64,000 bases of DNA from Membranipora membranacea (taxonomy: Eukaryota > Bryozoa > Gymnolaemata > Cheilostomatida > Membraniporidae), in contig OU612070.1 in assembly GCA_914767715.1 (NCBI GenBank), positions 28,570,025 to 28,634,024 on the forward strand. Reading direction: 5' to 3'. Below are positions 23,639 through 36,853 of this stretch, piece after piece. The notes under the pieces are model-generated. The model was given only the letters and a program-made list of their open reading frames with translations, ran no database searches and was not told where the DNA came from. The position numbers and the translations under genes are program-made. Position 1 is the first letter of the stretch. Each line of letters opens with the position of its first letter.

Positions 23639-26600
23639 ATGAGAGTGAGGCCAGTGAGAATACTCCAGGTGTTTGTCGGAGTTGTCTTGTTCCTCGGTTT
23701 TATGGCCATGTTTAGCAGTGACGAGGGCGATCTCATTATACCTCAAGGAGCAAAGATTTATACAAACCTACGTTCATTTATCACTGAAGATGATGGTGAG
23801 AAGAAATGGGATCCATTTGGACTCGGTCTCTCCTCTGACAATGCCCACCAAGAGAATATAGTCTTCAAGGCAGAGTAAGTTTGCTTTCTTTTTGAAATTT
23901 CTGTGATAACAGTTACCGGTGTGTTTCTCCTTACTTTCTAGTTCACACCATTAGTAGAATGTGATAGCATTAGATTTTTTCAGTGGTTTGGGAAGGTTTT
24001 TGTGCCAAGTAGGTGACTCAATAACGTTTGGACCATGATGCATATTAAAACATGTACTGATCAACCTATCGGTAATAATTACTAACATTGGGACCATAGT
24101 GCATACATACATACATGTGAACATATGAGAATTTGTGGCTCGTACTGAAGAGTTACTCTAAGTCTAACTCCTTGCTGGTATTGAGAACAGTGTTGTGTTG
24201 GGCGTGTGTTACTTTGTTTGTGGTATGAGGGTGCCAGCCTTATACATACATATAAATGTTTATGGTGCCAGCATATGTAACAATTCTCTGCATTACTTGC
24301 CACATGTGCAGTCTGAGAAAACTCTCATACAAAGTTTCGATTTGTTGCCACCCCTTCCCAATCTCACTCTCTCCTTTTAGCATAACATAACATAATATAT
24401 GTATGAGAAACGGGTAAGGGGTAAGGGTAAGAAATAAAATTACAACTTGATGTAAATTTGAAAAGAGCGCTGAGGTGATTCATCAATTACAAGAAGATCA
24501 CCATGGCTCCAGCATGGGTGTGCCCCGGTTGTCAAGAGCCTGTCATCTAGAGACAAAGAGTGTACATGCTCAGCCTTTATTGCCAACTGTATATCATATC
24601 AGCTTTTATACAGAATTATTACATTATTTCAATCGCATCCTTCATACGTATGTCAAATTAGACTGGGTAGAAAGTCTACAATAGTCACTGCGTGCTAATT
24701 AAAGAGTCTGTGTGTTAACTTGTCTTCAGCCAAACACGATCAACCACTCTCTGGACCTTAACGAAACTCTTATCCATCCACCTCACAAAGCCACGTTACT
24801 AGAAAAAAACTGTATTTCAAGGAACTTTAAGAAGTGGGTGGGAGGGGGGGGGGTACCGTTGTCTATGAGATTATGCTATGGCCTGTGACTAATCTGTTTG
24901 GATACGATACTTAAATCTACCACAATTCATTACCCTACTTACTGGATTAACTGGGGGTTTATAGTTCACCGATGAACTGTGATGGAGTTCATTGATTTCA
25001 CAGTTCTCTAATCTCAGGTGCTGGAGTGGTGAATTAACGGTGCGCTGGGCACTTCTCTTGATACGTTCATCTCTAGAAAAGCTTCCAACCACTTGACTTG
25101 CAAAAATTCCCGTTGGCTGCCCAGCGAGAATCTATGCAAGTGGTTGGAAGCTTTTCTAGCGATGATTGTATCAAGCAACAAACAGACACCTCTAAAGACA
25201 GCCTCATGATCAACAAGCTTAGACCTCAGCCGCCCTCTCCCCCAGCCTCCCCCGCCTACACGTACCATACCCTATGGCTGTCAATAAAGATGGTTGTTGT
25301 AAGGCCTGTCTAGACATGATAGGGTTATTATAGTCTAGTCAGGCATACCCTGTCACAGGCTATTTGTTTCTCTTGATTACATCTGTGTTTGCGTTCAGAA
25401 AGGAGGAGCGGTTCAGCCCCAAGCATCAATGGATGTATTAATTTGTATTATCTCTCCCATTCTATCCTGATGTTATATAATATAATATATAATGTAAACT
25501 AAATAACAAACCCCTAGGGGAGAAATTGAGAGGATCTGTTGCATTTTTTATACTAAGTAGGGAAAAGAGATGTGCATGATAAGCTTGAGACTAAAGTGTT
25601 GGTGGTATGGCTTTAGCTCAATTAATAACTTCCAAAATTTTTCTCTGATTTTCTTTATGACATAATGAGAACTGTGGAGAAATCAGTCACTGCTTGAGGG
25701 AAATAAATGCTCTCGATTTGTAAACAAAATTGCCTTGGCGAGTGTCTCATAGACCAAGAGTTTTGACGCAACAACAACTATGATTGGGCCCTCTATATGA
25801 TGAAATTAATTCTGGCAGATGGTTTAACTAAAAAATTTCCAGTAATTATAAATAATAACCCATACTCTCGTACTAGGATGAAAAAGTTTCCTAAAGGTGA
25901 CTCATGAAGACATATCAGTATTTCAGCGTAAAGATAGTGTCATCTTTATTTCTATGTTGTAGTTTCAAATGATAAACACTCTATAGCCACACAAAAAAAA
26001 TCATCAAAGGTCAAGAAAGTGATTATCATTTCCTTCTATGGCCTTCAATTCAATAGCTGCTAATTACAGAATCACATATAAACACATAAACACATGACAT
26101 AAGAGCATTGAGTACTACTTAGTACATACTCAGCAGTAGCTGTTCACTTTTAAAAATTCTCAATAGCTAATTTCATCTCATAAAAAGACAGCCTTAATGT
26201 AACGACTGTGAGTGTGTTGTGTAGTCAGGTGCAGTGCAGTGAAGTTGACTGTATTTTTTTATAACTTCTATGGTTTGTTTGTAATAATGTGCTCAACACA
26301 TCTGATTAGTGACATAAGTTAAACGGTACGGAGGTTATGGTAATCTGATGATTGATGTTTTAGTAAAAAATCCATAACTGATTGGTATCACTTGTTCCAT
26401 CTGATCAGGTTCGGATGGTAGCGAGCCAATACACAAGTTCTGTATCAGATCTCATGTCTGCTACAGCAGAGTGAACTTTGTCCCACGCAGCTCTGAGATA
26501 CATCATTGTTTCAGATTTGCTTCGATTCATTCTGATTTCAGGGTTTGTCAAACAAGTCCTATGACATCAAAATTTTGATTACAATGATACTTGAGTTCTG

Positions 26601-29600
26601 TGGGGCACAGTATCGTGCACACAGGTTAGATCGACTCATAGACATAATATGTGTAAGGCTAAGGCTTTAGTTTGGTTAACCTCAACTTGTCCCTGATTCA
26701 ATACAAAAAAAAGGTACCGAACTTCTCTGTTGCTTGTTATAATAAAGCGTTTTTTTATTTACAGTCAGAACCTGGGTAATGGCTATCGCCCACAGACGTG
26801 TGATCCAGTGCTATCCTTCGGCTTTGTGAAAACTCACAAAGCTGGATCGACAACTCTTATATCGCTTTTTCAGCGATTCGGATACAGACACAATCTCAAG
26901 TTTGCTCTGCCTAGGCGAGGTGAGAGCACTGATCAAATATGATATAATCTGCCAGAATTTTGGCTAGAGCCGATTCTTGACACAAAGCTATATACTGAAA
27001 TTTCTCCACAAATAGCCATACTGTGTAATTTACCACTAATCCATGAATTGATATCAACGGTTGAGAGGTATACCCCATGTGTAGTTTCGAGGTGGATAAT
27101 TAGGGAAAAAGTGGTTGTAAAGCAAGTGTGAGAGGCTATCTCTAGAGCTTGTCCCTACCGATTGTTTATACTTTCACATCAACTAATGCCTTTCCATCAT
27201 GATCTAGAGCCCTGGTGAAACTACAAAAGACACTCCTAAGAGCATGACAACAGCTGGGGTCACGGGTTCATATCATCACTTCTTTTGTTCAGATGCCAGA
27301 AAAAATATAGTGGATTGCATATTTATATAGACAAGCTGTAACACTTATGTAAACAAAGAAATTCCGTGAACAAGGAAGTCTAGACGAGTTTGCTCTATAT
27401 TCACATATACCTCATCTCTTTACAGGTGATGTCTTTGCCGGTTGGCCGTATATTTTGAATCCAGAAAAACATCTTCTCCCTGATAAAGATGATGAGATGA
27501 AGTTTGATGTTCTCGTTAACCATGCTGTATTTAACAAATCTACATTCACGGATATACTGGACAATCCTAAATTTATAGGTAAGTAATTCAAGTGTGGTGG
27601 ACCATTCCACAGTGATGATTATTAGAAGTTGTTGTTATCTTACGTTTGCAGTGTTGTCCTAAGATCTATTCAAAAAATGATCATCGTTCAAAACATCCAG
27701 TCCTCCCCTAGAAAGCTAAATATAGTGGCCATCACAAAAGAATAATATCATGTCCGAAGCATCTCGAGAAAAAGCTTTGTCAAGATCTATATTTGCTAAC
27801 TATAAACCTGTGGAGGCCGGGGCTTCACCCCAGACCCCTCAATACCACTATGTCGATGCTTTATCAGATTATTGCCTCAGCCTCCCCTACCATTTTTTCC
27901 AAACAATACAGCCCTGAGACGTTCGAGTTGTTTTCTTTATTTCTGTTTCGATTTTTCCTTAGGACTAGTTGTGTTTAATCAATGCTAGCCTTCCAACTTT
28001 GACCAATCAGTTTGTATGCTCTCTAAGCTTTCGGTCAAGTTGTCTCCTATATTTAGATTGGCCACTGCAGGCTAGGTCCTATTAACTCCGTTCTTTTCTT
28101 ATTCTCTCAGGAGTTGTAAGGAGTCCACTCACCCACATCAAATCTGTGATGAACTATTTCCAGAAAATGTTAATTCCCGAAGATGAAGTAGGAAAATACT
28201 CGATGATGGAGCGCATTATCAGGTTTGTGGGATAGAATGGTGTTGACTCAATTCAATACTTACATAGCATTGATCTCAAGGTCGAAGTGAATAAATTAAA
28301 GCTTAATTTGTCGAAAATATAAGTACTAAATTTCAATTTGAAGTATTTGATATTTATTGCAGCCTCGCAGTATCATCTCCCCATTTTGAGTCAAGTTGCA
28401 GATCTGGGTAATTGCGAAGGTACTAAATCGGTCATTGGTAATAGCTATAAACATATTAATACTCATTTATATGTTTATGGTATAGTATAAGACCTACATA
28501 AACTGATATAATAGTGTTACTGACTGTATTTTAGTGTATATAGCCAGGCACTGTATTATATCACAGAGTAAGGTTATCCGGGGGGGGGGGGGGGGGGCCG
28601 TCGGACGAGGGGCAAATGTCTGGGGGGCTCAGACTAGCTATCCTACTGTGATTAGTAGGATATCCTCTGTGATATATCTGTGATATATCTGTGATATATC
28701 TGTGATATATCTGTGATATATCTGTGATACTAGGATATCCTCTGTGATATCCTCTGTGATATATCTGTGATACTAGGATATCCTCTGTGATATCCTCTGT
28801 GATATATCTGTGATATATCTGTGATATATCTGTGATATATCTGTGATATATCTGTGATATATCTGTGATATATCTGTGATACTAGGATATCCTCTGTGAT
28901 ATCCTCTGTGATATATCTGTGATACTAGGATATCCTCTGTGATATCCTCTGTGATATATCTGTGATACTAGGATATCCTCTGTGATTATATGGATGAACC
29001 ATTGTATTGATTTATTTATTGGCTATCACTCGAGAGTGAAATTCTGCGAGAAGAACGCCATCTAACATAATATCACAGAGTAAAGATGATAATATGCAAA
29101 AAACAACCTCCGGTATTCTATATCTGTCTAATCTGTCTGCATATCTCAACCAGATACTTCCTTTTGGCACGATTGTGAAATAATCAGGCTTTTAGTATCA
29201 TTCTAGAGTTGTTAGTCTCATTTATATTACTGCTTCAAGTTTATAAACAGCCTGTGACCCACACTGATTCTCCCTGCTGTGACCCACACTGATTCTCACT
29301 TAAAATTGAGATGAGAAGGTATTAAAAAGGTACTATATAGAAACTGAAACCTCGTCACAACCACAAAATTTGAATTTCGTAGGCCACATTTTTTGAGGAG
29401 GAAGTTTTTTTCGAGGTGTAAACTTTGGAATGAAACCAACGTGAATTGATTAGCTAATTTGCTAATTTGAAAAAATCAACAGCTGACAGGTAGCACTCCT
29501 TTTGTTTTAGCTGATAATTTAGTAGCAGCACTGCCTTTTGTTAGCATGTCATACTGTACCATGCAGTCGACTAACGATGAGTTATGCTGAGAGAGATGCT

Positions 29601-32600
29601 GTGATATGATCATTGTATAGTGCTAACTAAAACAGAACAATGAAAAAAATCAACATGTCAGCACCCGCTGCGACTTTTTGTATTACTGAGACCTCCTTGA
29701 ATCGTTATCAAGCATATTTTCCAATGTTTTTGGTACCGTTTTACAGCTACATTCAGATCCAGATCGGATCTCTAGCTTGTCTCGATTTTCTCACAATGAT
29801 GGGATATATGAATTCTATAATATAATATAATATAATATAATATAATACATATTATATTTTTAGATTTGCTGACAACCCAAACTACTACGATGGTATAAAT
29901 GACCGAATGAAAAATACAAAAGATAAAAACTTCCATGTGAGATCAGTCACTAAGAACTTCCAATCTGCTGACTTCGGACTCAATCGGTACGATATGGAGG
30001 ATCCAGAGAAGGTAGGTCTATATGAGCATTAAAGGGGAGAGAACAAAGAATAAACCACCATAACATAACGCCATTAGCCAGCATGTGAATACCTCGCATC
30101 CTCTGAATAATGTGGTGGTGTATCTAATCTATCATAAAGTAGGTATTCAGAACTGAGAGAAAGTATGGCTACAATAAAGAGTAACTCTGATGAACAACAA
30201 AAGGCATACAAAAGGGTAAAGTTTGAACTAGGGTGTTTTATGGCAGAGGCAAAGTCTGACTAATGTGATGATTTTGGCGCGGTACCTGACAATCTGAGTC
30301 TGAAGGTCAGGTTCCGAGCCATAATCATCGCATTAGTCAGAGTTTGTCTCTAACAAAAAACACCCTAGTTCAAACTTTACCCTTTTGTAGGCCTTTTAGA
30401 GAAAGTATGGTTACAGTAATGGTTACGGTGAGCAATAAAAGGCTTTTATTGCTCACCGTAACCATTACTGTAACCATACTTTCTCTCACTTACCTGCTCA
30501 CTTACCTGCTCAATACCTGCTTCACCGACCTACAACTGATCTGAAACGGCAGACTTTTGCCGCAGGCTGAATATGTAGATAGTGAAAGTTTTCTTGCAAG
30601 GAAAAACCTTAGAATTTGAATAAATTAAACATTGAATAAGTAAATGTGGCTAAAAAAAAAACGCTACAAGCTTAGCTATATTCTCAAATTAATTGAATAA
30701 TTAACATACTGATTTTTGAGAATCCAGCTTTTCTTTAAAATTTGAATTACATGAGCTAAAAAGCTTATACCTTCTTGCTGGTTCCCAGAACTGATAAATG
30801 AGCAATTAGATAGTTAATCCTCTTCTAATCTTGTTCTAAACAGCTCATAAAATATCTTGCTATCATATTTGCCATCACAGTAATTCATCTCTGATGTAAG
30901 ATGTCATGTTTTTTTTTTCTCATTATTGCCCTTCTGTCACCACAGATACTGCTAAAATGTGGCCACACCAGGTTTCTCTTATTTCGAAAGCTTCAAATCA
31001 TCCAATAATGATGCACTTTCTTACAAGTGAGAAATCCTTCCCTCCCTCATTTCTTGATTGTGGGTTTCTATTGCTCAACATTGCCATGGCCCTATCTCTT
31101 AACAACAAGTGTATATAATCTAAGGGATTAGATATGCTCTATCACAAACTTAACTTGGCCTGGATACTGTTAAGACAAAACTGGCCTAACCTCTCCTCTT
31201 TACACCCCTTACACTCCTGACCTAATCTCCCCCTTACGCTCCTTCTTATACCAGGTAACAGAGTTTATGGAGGACCTAAAACAGTCATTCCCCCTTCTGC
31301 TGGTGATGGAGTATATGCATGAGAGTTTGTTATTACTGAAGAGAAAGTGGTGCTGGGAGCTCAATGACATTCTCTTCCTGCAGAAAAACGTCTTCAAATA
31401 TCAAAGTGAGTTGAGTGTTGGCTTAATAGTAAAGGAAGACTTCAAGGCTTTCCTCAAAACAAACCTCAATCAAATCGATTCAAGAACTGTTTGTTGTTAA
31501 GTTCTGCTCATCAAGTTAAGGGAACGCAGTCCAGTTTCTCACCCTTATTGACATGGGATCTAAAAAGTGACCATATCTTTGTACTTATCTTGCATAACTT
31601 GATAGTGTCTCAATTCACGATGCTCAAATCAGTAGCATTGTAGCTCATTGGCTTCATTGATTCAAGATACACAAGGAGTCATGCCAATGAGTCTTTCCCA
31701 TAACTAGACAAGAGGATCTAATCTGAACTCTGTTTATTTTAAGATAAAGCAGACCCTATCCCACCACAAACGGCCGCCAAATTGCTGAAATGGTCAAGTG
31801 CTGATGTGATTCTGTACGACTATGCCAACAAGACATTGTGGTCAGAAATAGCCAAGGAGAAAGACTTCCAGAGTGAACTGGCACATTATAAAACAGTCAA
31901 TAATCTGGTGGGAGCCTTCTGTAAATCAAACGTCTATATACTCAGAGTAAGTATTTATACCAGGCCCGTAGTTCTAGGGGAGGCAGGGAGGCACTGCCTC
32001 CCTTAGAAAGCTAAATACAGTGTTCTAAGAACACTATAATTTAATAATCCATATTTGAATAAGCTCCCATGCGATTTCGATTTGCTTATCATATGCCTCA
32101 AATTGCTCGGGAAGGCGCTGACTGGTGATGTTTCTGACTCGCCACAAACTTTTGCCTCCCCTACCATTTTTTTCTTCTAAACTACGACCCTGTACACCCT
32201 TACTTCACTGAATCCTCACTAATGTCCAGATAAAGCAAGACAAAAGTCAGGAGCAGACAACTTGGAAATCCCATTGTTGATGTGGTTTACTTCTTGTATC
32301 GGATTTTGCATTTTCAGTGTACTGGACACAAATTTTCAAATAATAAGCAAAAATTAGTAGTTACGAGAAAGAAATTGTTATCTGTCATGCTTGTTATCTG
32401 TTCATTTGTCATCAGATGGTACAACATTTGATAGGGACTAACTTAATTAGAAACAGACTATTTAGCTTAATTGAATAAAGTTTATTCCATCATCCCTGAT
32501 TCCATATCTGATTCTTAATTCTTGTTAAACTTGGAGTTGCTCCTACATATTTTCATATATCTACAAAGCTGCCCATCCCTTTACGCAAGTACTTCATATC

Positions 32601-33051
32601 AATCGAAGCAAACTGAGACTGACAATGATATCCATCTTTTTTTAATTTGTAGGCCAATTTTAATCCGCGATTCCAGATGCCACCATTAGAAATCGCTGCA
32701 TCACAATGGAATGAACCTCTGACTCTGGACCTTGATAGCTGCAAAGATCTAATGCGCTTTGAGATGGCATTCACTCGTCTTTTACAAATAAAGCAAAGGC
32801 CAGATATATATGAGCCGGGCTACTATTTCAAAACTGCTGACGGAATTCTAAAGAATCCCAAAAACAGCCCTCCTCCACCAAAAGCAGGCAAACCAGGGCA
32901 GCCTCAAGCTGTAAATACTGAGGAGCATATTAGAGCAAAATTAGCTGCTGCTCAGCATAACCACCAACAGCAACAGAGACAACAACAACAGCCACAACAG
33001 GCTGCTGCTAAATCTAAAACTAGCACAAGCACAACAGATAAACACGCGTAA
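23639..33051 (+). CDS. Galactose-3-O-sulfotransferase-like enzyme
   Basis: The product is a probable Golgi type II membrane enzyme that moves sulfate from PAPS to the 3-OH of galactose on glycolipids or glycoproteins. Exons: 23639-23874, 26765-26919, 27426-27578, 28111-28222, 29864-30011, 31255-31405, 31744-31946, 32653-33051; all phases agree, giving 518 aa. A signal anchor spans about residues 8-25 (ILQVFVGVVLFLGFMAMF) after a basic start. The PAPS 5'-phosphosulfate loop is KTHKAGSTT (about 101-109). The 3'-phosphate site is VVRSPLTHIKS (about 183-193). The LKFALPRRG and FAGWPY segments also match the Gal3ST family. The tail of about 65 residues is Pro-, Gln- and Ala-rich and is not part of the family fold. 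I chose ATG 23639 because the hydrophobic anchor follows directly. The exact acceptor (galactosylceramide or glycan) cannot be told from sequence. Confidence 0.88.
25057..25175. mobile_element. Foldback element in sulfotransferase intron 1
   Basis: The left arm (about 25057-25094) has CTTGATACGTTCATC, then TCTAGAAAAGCTTCCAACCA; the right arm (about 25137-25175) is its near-exact reverse complement, ending GATTGTATCAAG. The spacer is about 42 bp. No coding capacity. Confidence 0.7.
27690..27915. repeat. Diverged copy of the 230-bp MITE seen at 31961 and 49341
   Basis: Two patches match the better copies: CCTCCCCTAGAAAGCTAAAT near the left end and GCCTCCCCTACCATTTTTTC near the right end. The termini are degraded (CAGCCCTGA remains at the right). 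It lies in an intron of the sulfotransferase gene. Confidence 0.5.
28555..28991. mobile_element. 423-bp element with CACAGAG termini, tandem-repeat core and 7-bp target duplication
   Basis: The element spans 28562-28984. It begins CACAGAGTAAGG and ends in CTCTGTG, the same termini as the 30-bp palindrome at 19987. ATTATAT lies directly outside both ends (28555-28561 and 28985-28991). The interior has a long G run, then a GTCGGACGAGGGGCAAATGT motif, then many tandem copies of 11-bp (TGTGATATATC) and longer (CTAGGATATCC) units. No open reading frame. It lies in a sulfotransferase intron. Confidence 0.75.
29816..29850. repeat. (TATAA)n microsatellite
   Basis: About six copies of TATAA lie just upstream of the exon-5 acceptor of the sulfotransferase gene (exon begins at 29864). 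Confidence 0.8.
30198..30397. mobile_element. About 200-bp foldback element
   Basis: Almost the whole segment is one inverted repeat: the left end reads CAAAAGGGTAAAGTTTGAAC and the right end reads GTTCAAACTTTACCCTTTTG. The inner arms also match (TCTGACTAATGTGATGAT against its complement), leaving a loop of only a few dozen bases. It lies in a sulfotransferase intron and directly abuts the hairpin at 30398. Confidence 0.75.
30398..30486. repeat. Perfect 44-bp-arm hairpin
   Basis: Bases 30398-30441 are exactly complementary in reverse to 30443-30486, with a single G between them. The arms begin AGAGAAAGTATGGTTACAGT. There is no flanking duplication. Such a perfect, nearly loopless hairpin is either very young or an assembly or sequencing foldback artefact. 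Confidence 0.85.
31961..32192. mobile_element. About 232-bp MITE with CAGG(G/C)CCGTAG termini
   Basis: The left end is CAGGCCCGTAG and the right end CTACGACCCTG, so there are terminal inverted repeats of about 11 bp. It lies 14 bp inside the intron after exon 7 of the sulfotransferase gene. The flanks TATAC / TACAC nearly match as a 5-bp duplication. It shares long patches with the copy at 49341-49568. Non-autonomous. Confidence 0.75.
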
Positions 33052-34015
33052 ATGGGTTCGCTGTTATTTCCTGTTTCACAGGCAGCAATCTCAGTCTGTA
33101 TTTAATTTGTCTTGTTCTGCGATTTATTCAAAAAACAAAAATTTTTGGTGCCAAGACTTCACTAGGATATTGTTGTATAAGTCGTATTTATAATTCTGAG
33201 AGGAGAATAATACAATTGTTCTCATCACCTCCTCTCTAGCACCAAGCTTATCACGAGCTGCTCATATTGAACGTTCGCACATGGAATATGTGTCATTTAT
33301 TTTATTACATCATTACAAATGGTATGGCTGCAAAAGAAAATATTATTGGCAATTCAAATAATTTTGATTGTGTTTTATTGACTTAGACAGAGACTTTATT
33401 AGGTATATAAAATGGTGATAGTAGGGTACACCACTCTCCGGAACTGCACGTCTCAAAGCATCTAGTACATTTAACCATTCCAGCAACTGACAGTGAGTCA
33501 GTGAATTCCGACTACAATCCAATCGAGGCAGTGGAGAAGTTCTAATATTTATATATCTTATACTTTCTCACAGCACACGCCACACGATTGTCGACACCAT
33601 TGACATCAAAATCCATGTCTATGGTCGACACGATATTGTGAAAATTGTGCCTTCCATGTTCTTGCCTTCTTTTTGAAAATATTGTTCAGAATAAAATATG
33701 TAACACTGCCTCTTTTATTAAGTGACAATCCTTGCCTCAGAGTAGAACAAATTGTTTGTTACGGTTATATTGATAAGGCTCAGATCAAGCTCAAAATCAA
33801 GAGAGTGCGGTCCACTAGGTCCAGTAGGTTCACTAGGTCCACTAGGTCAATAACAAATTGAGCTTACATGTTTATGAAATCTTAATTACTGCTGTATATA
33901 TCAGGGGTTATTCAGGAAATGTTGTACCCCAATTTTTTGATAATCATGGAAGTAACTAGTCGAGTCTAGACTCTTGCCCCCGTCCGACGCCCCCCCCCCC
34001 CCCCGGAGGTAAGAT
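33052..34015. other. Sulfotransferase 3' region with a C-run repeat
   Basis: A possible poly(A) signal AATAAA is at 33690-33695. Near 33806-33850 a 9-10-bp unit (CCACTAGGT / CCAGTAGGT) is repeated about four times. At about 33955-34012 there is a run of C followed by GGAGG; read on the - strand, the G run is followed by CGTCGGACGGGGGCAA, the same motif as in the element at 28562. No coding segment. Confidence 0.45.
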
Positions 34016-36850
34016 AAAACTGACAATTTCTTAAGATCGTAATTACTGCTGTAAATTGACATGAATATATTGATATATGAATTTATATCAGTGCTGCTGT
34101 ATATACAGTGATACCTCTGATGTTGTCTGATATGGATTCCAAAGTCTAATGTTTAATATCTCATATATAATAGTCAACATATTGTTTGCTATTTTCCAGT
34201 GGCAAATTTTAACGATTGGGGGTATGTGATGATTATGAAGTATTGGTCAAGCTATAATGAATTCATTCACTAACACGATGCAGAAGATTATGTTAGAACT
34301 TTTCATATATAGCTATGACCAACATGCTTTAATCATAGATTAGCCAGAGGTATATGACTAGAAAAAAAACGAAACTTCAGGTTGAATGTTTCTAGTTATT
34401 TAATAAATTTGTGCACAAAACATATTGATATTACACAGCATGGAGAGAATTAAGCCTACCATAATAACCAGACATCTGAGAAAAGAATTCTACTTGGTTT
34501 TAAATTTGTGGACTCTGTCATTACAAAAGGTTCTTTTTCGATCTAATTTCTTCAATTAATTAAGATACACGGCATCACATTCTATCATCAGGGGGTTACT
34601 CTCCAAAAGGTCAAGTTTTGTAAATTTTATGATTTGCTATTTTTCTCTTGAATTTTGTATTGATGAGTTCTTGCTAAGCACACAAAGCAACACCAACCAG
34701 CACTATACTATTCGTCATATTTTGAGGCGTGTAGGGTGTAACCTGTTACAATTATTCCATTGTATATAGTCTCTCATCGTCCCTCATTTCCAAAGATTCC
34801 GTGTTGAAGGAGGGGTGCTAGAGCAACCCTTCTGCAACCACACAGCCCTTTTTTGAAGAGTGATTTTCTTGATGGTTATGTTACACATTGTCTCCCCTTG
34901 TTTTGTGACAAGGCAGCTTCACATATCGTTCTACTCCCTACCTCAAGGAGTAAAAGAGGAAATAGCTGTGTTCATTTCTAGCTTACATTTACAGATCACT
35001 CTTTATTATATATTATATATAGTCCATCACCTTATAATATGCAGCCATAACAACAATGATGTTCAATATTTCATTTTCTTGAAGAAAAACAGCATTAAAA
35101 TTCACATACTGATAGCTTAACCATCAGTGCTAACAATGCTATAAAGAAAGTGAGCTGTTGTACAAGGTGGACAAATGCGATTACCCTAGTGCCCTCACAA
35201 GCCCAATTTTTGTTCGATGGTAGGGCTAGATTGTAAAGCTTCTGAGTAGCAGGGCAATGGATTTGCTCTGGTCTTGTTTTGTCAGTGTCTGATAACAGTT
35301 GGTACCATGCAGGGCGGGCGTAGCGATTACAGACTTAATATTAGCTACAAAGAGAGTTAATAGGCCATAGCTATCCATGCTCATGTGTTTCAGATATAAG
35401 CATTGGAAGCATCTAGATATTATGTTGTCGACATGATCACTGAAAGTCAGGGTGTTGTCTACACAGCCAGCCCTTAAAAGCTTCGTTCGGGATGGCGATC
35501 GCCGCGGCTGTAGTTCGGGATGGCGATCGCCGCTGCCGTAGAAGCCTCTGCTCAGAGTTAAGAGCTAAGATATTTGGTCAACGCTGGTGACTATAAATGG
35601 GGGGGGGGGATCGTGACTATATACGGGGGGATTGTGACTGTATACGGGGGGGGGGGGGGATTGTGAATTTTACTAAGACGCTACAGCTAACTAGCTTTGT
35701 CACAGGGCCTCCAAACAAATGAAGAGGCTGAATGACTACAGCTAACAAGCTACATTTATAACCCATTAATTAATTATCGCAGCTCATGATTAGAAAAACA
35801 TCATCATTTTTATCCATGGAATGATAATTGAAATTGTAATTAGGGATAATCTTGAGTGGAATGTAATATTGGCACCAGTTTATACTCAAAAGTTTTTTTC
35901 ATGTCTTTGGATTATAGGATTGTCGCAATATTCTGAAAGCAATCCTAGACTACTGTGTTTGTCAAATAGTAACTTACAAAGACATCTTTATACCTGATTC
36001 AAAACTTGTGCCATGTTTGTTATGTGTGCCTTTTGTACTGGGCATTAGCATTCCCAATACAAAACACAGAAAGAATCACATCATATCAAAATACACAGCA
36101 CATTTCTTTCCTTCTGTATACTTGCAACAATTTGCTCAATGTGTCATCTTTTGCAAGCAAAGCAGTTTCAAATCAGTTACTGAGACCTGAAACTTTAAAA
36201 CACAAATATATTCTACAATTTTATAAAATCATTTAATTGCTAAAATGTCTGACTATGGTGTTTGAGTAGACTACATTATTTAAAGATTGGTGAAGGTCCC
36301 CAAACTGCATCAAGCCCTAGCATCATGATTATTTTGTACCCTATATTTTTAATGGCTCGCACTGCTATCCCTCCAAAAATCGATGCTCAGCTGGTTTCAC
36401 CACTGTCTCTACTCTAATGTCAGCACAAACATTTAGACTAGTCTTATTGTTGATATCCCATAAATTTGAAGGGCTTGATGGTGTTACACCTGTGGTTTAA
36501 CTACCTCACCATAACTTTTTACTTAATCTGAGTTATTCTGATCTCATTTTTCCGTCTAGCTGGTTTGTGATTTGTCACCAAGCATAGGAATGTGGGATAT
36601 TTGTGTATAAGAATAACAGGATGACTACCGCGCTTAATAGTCTGAATCTAGTTACATTACAGACCTAATGGCGCATAGCGCTAAATCTATGTTATTTTGA
36701 TACTGCATGGTGTTTCTAAATTTATGCCCATTGAGGTAACGTAACATAGATTGCTTGTCATATCTTGTGTGTTGTTTTCCTTTATATTGATACAGCCCTA
36801 TACATCCTAGCTATCAATTGATTGAATTCTATAGCATTTTGGGATGACAA
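34016..36850. other. Gene-poor stretch
   Basis: No exon is supported; the open frames are AT-rich, short and without homology that I recognise. It holds a 30-bp direct duplication around TTCGGGATGGCGATCGCCGC (about 35488-35547) and imperfect tandem units with G runs (about 35590-35665). Confidence 0.5.
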
Positions 36851-36853
36851 CTC

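Noticed and set aside
28640-28990. CRISPR-like array
   Set aside because: The 11-bp units are contiguous without spacers and lie in a eukaryotic intron.
34860-36236. Several open frames of 60-86 codons
   Set aside because: AT-driven, hydrophobic, no splice structure or family resemblance.
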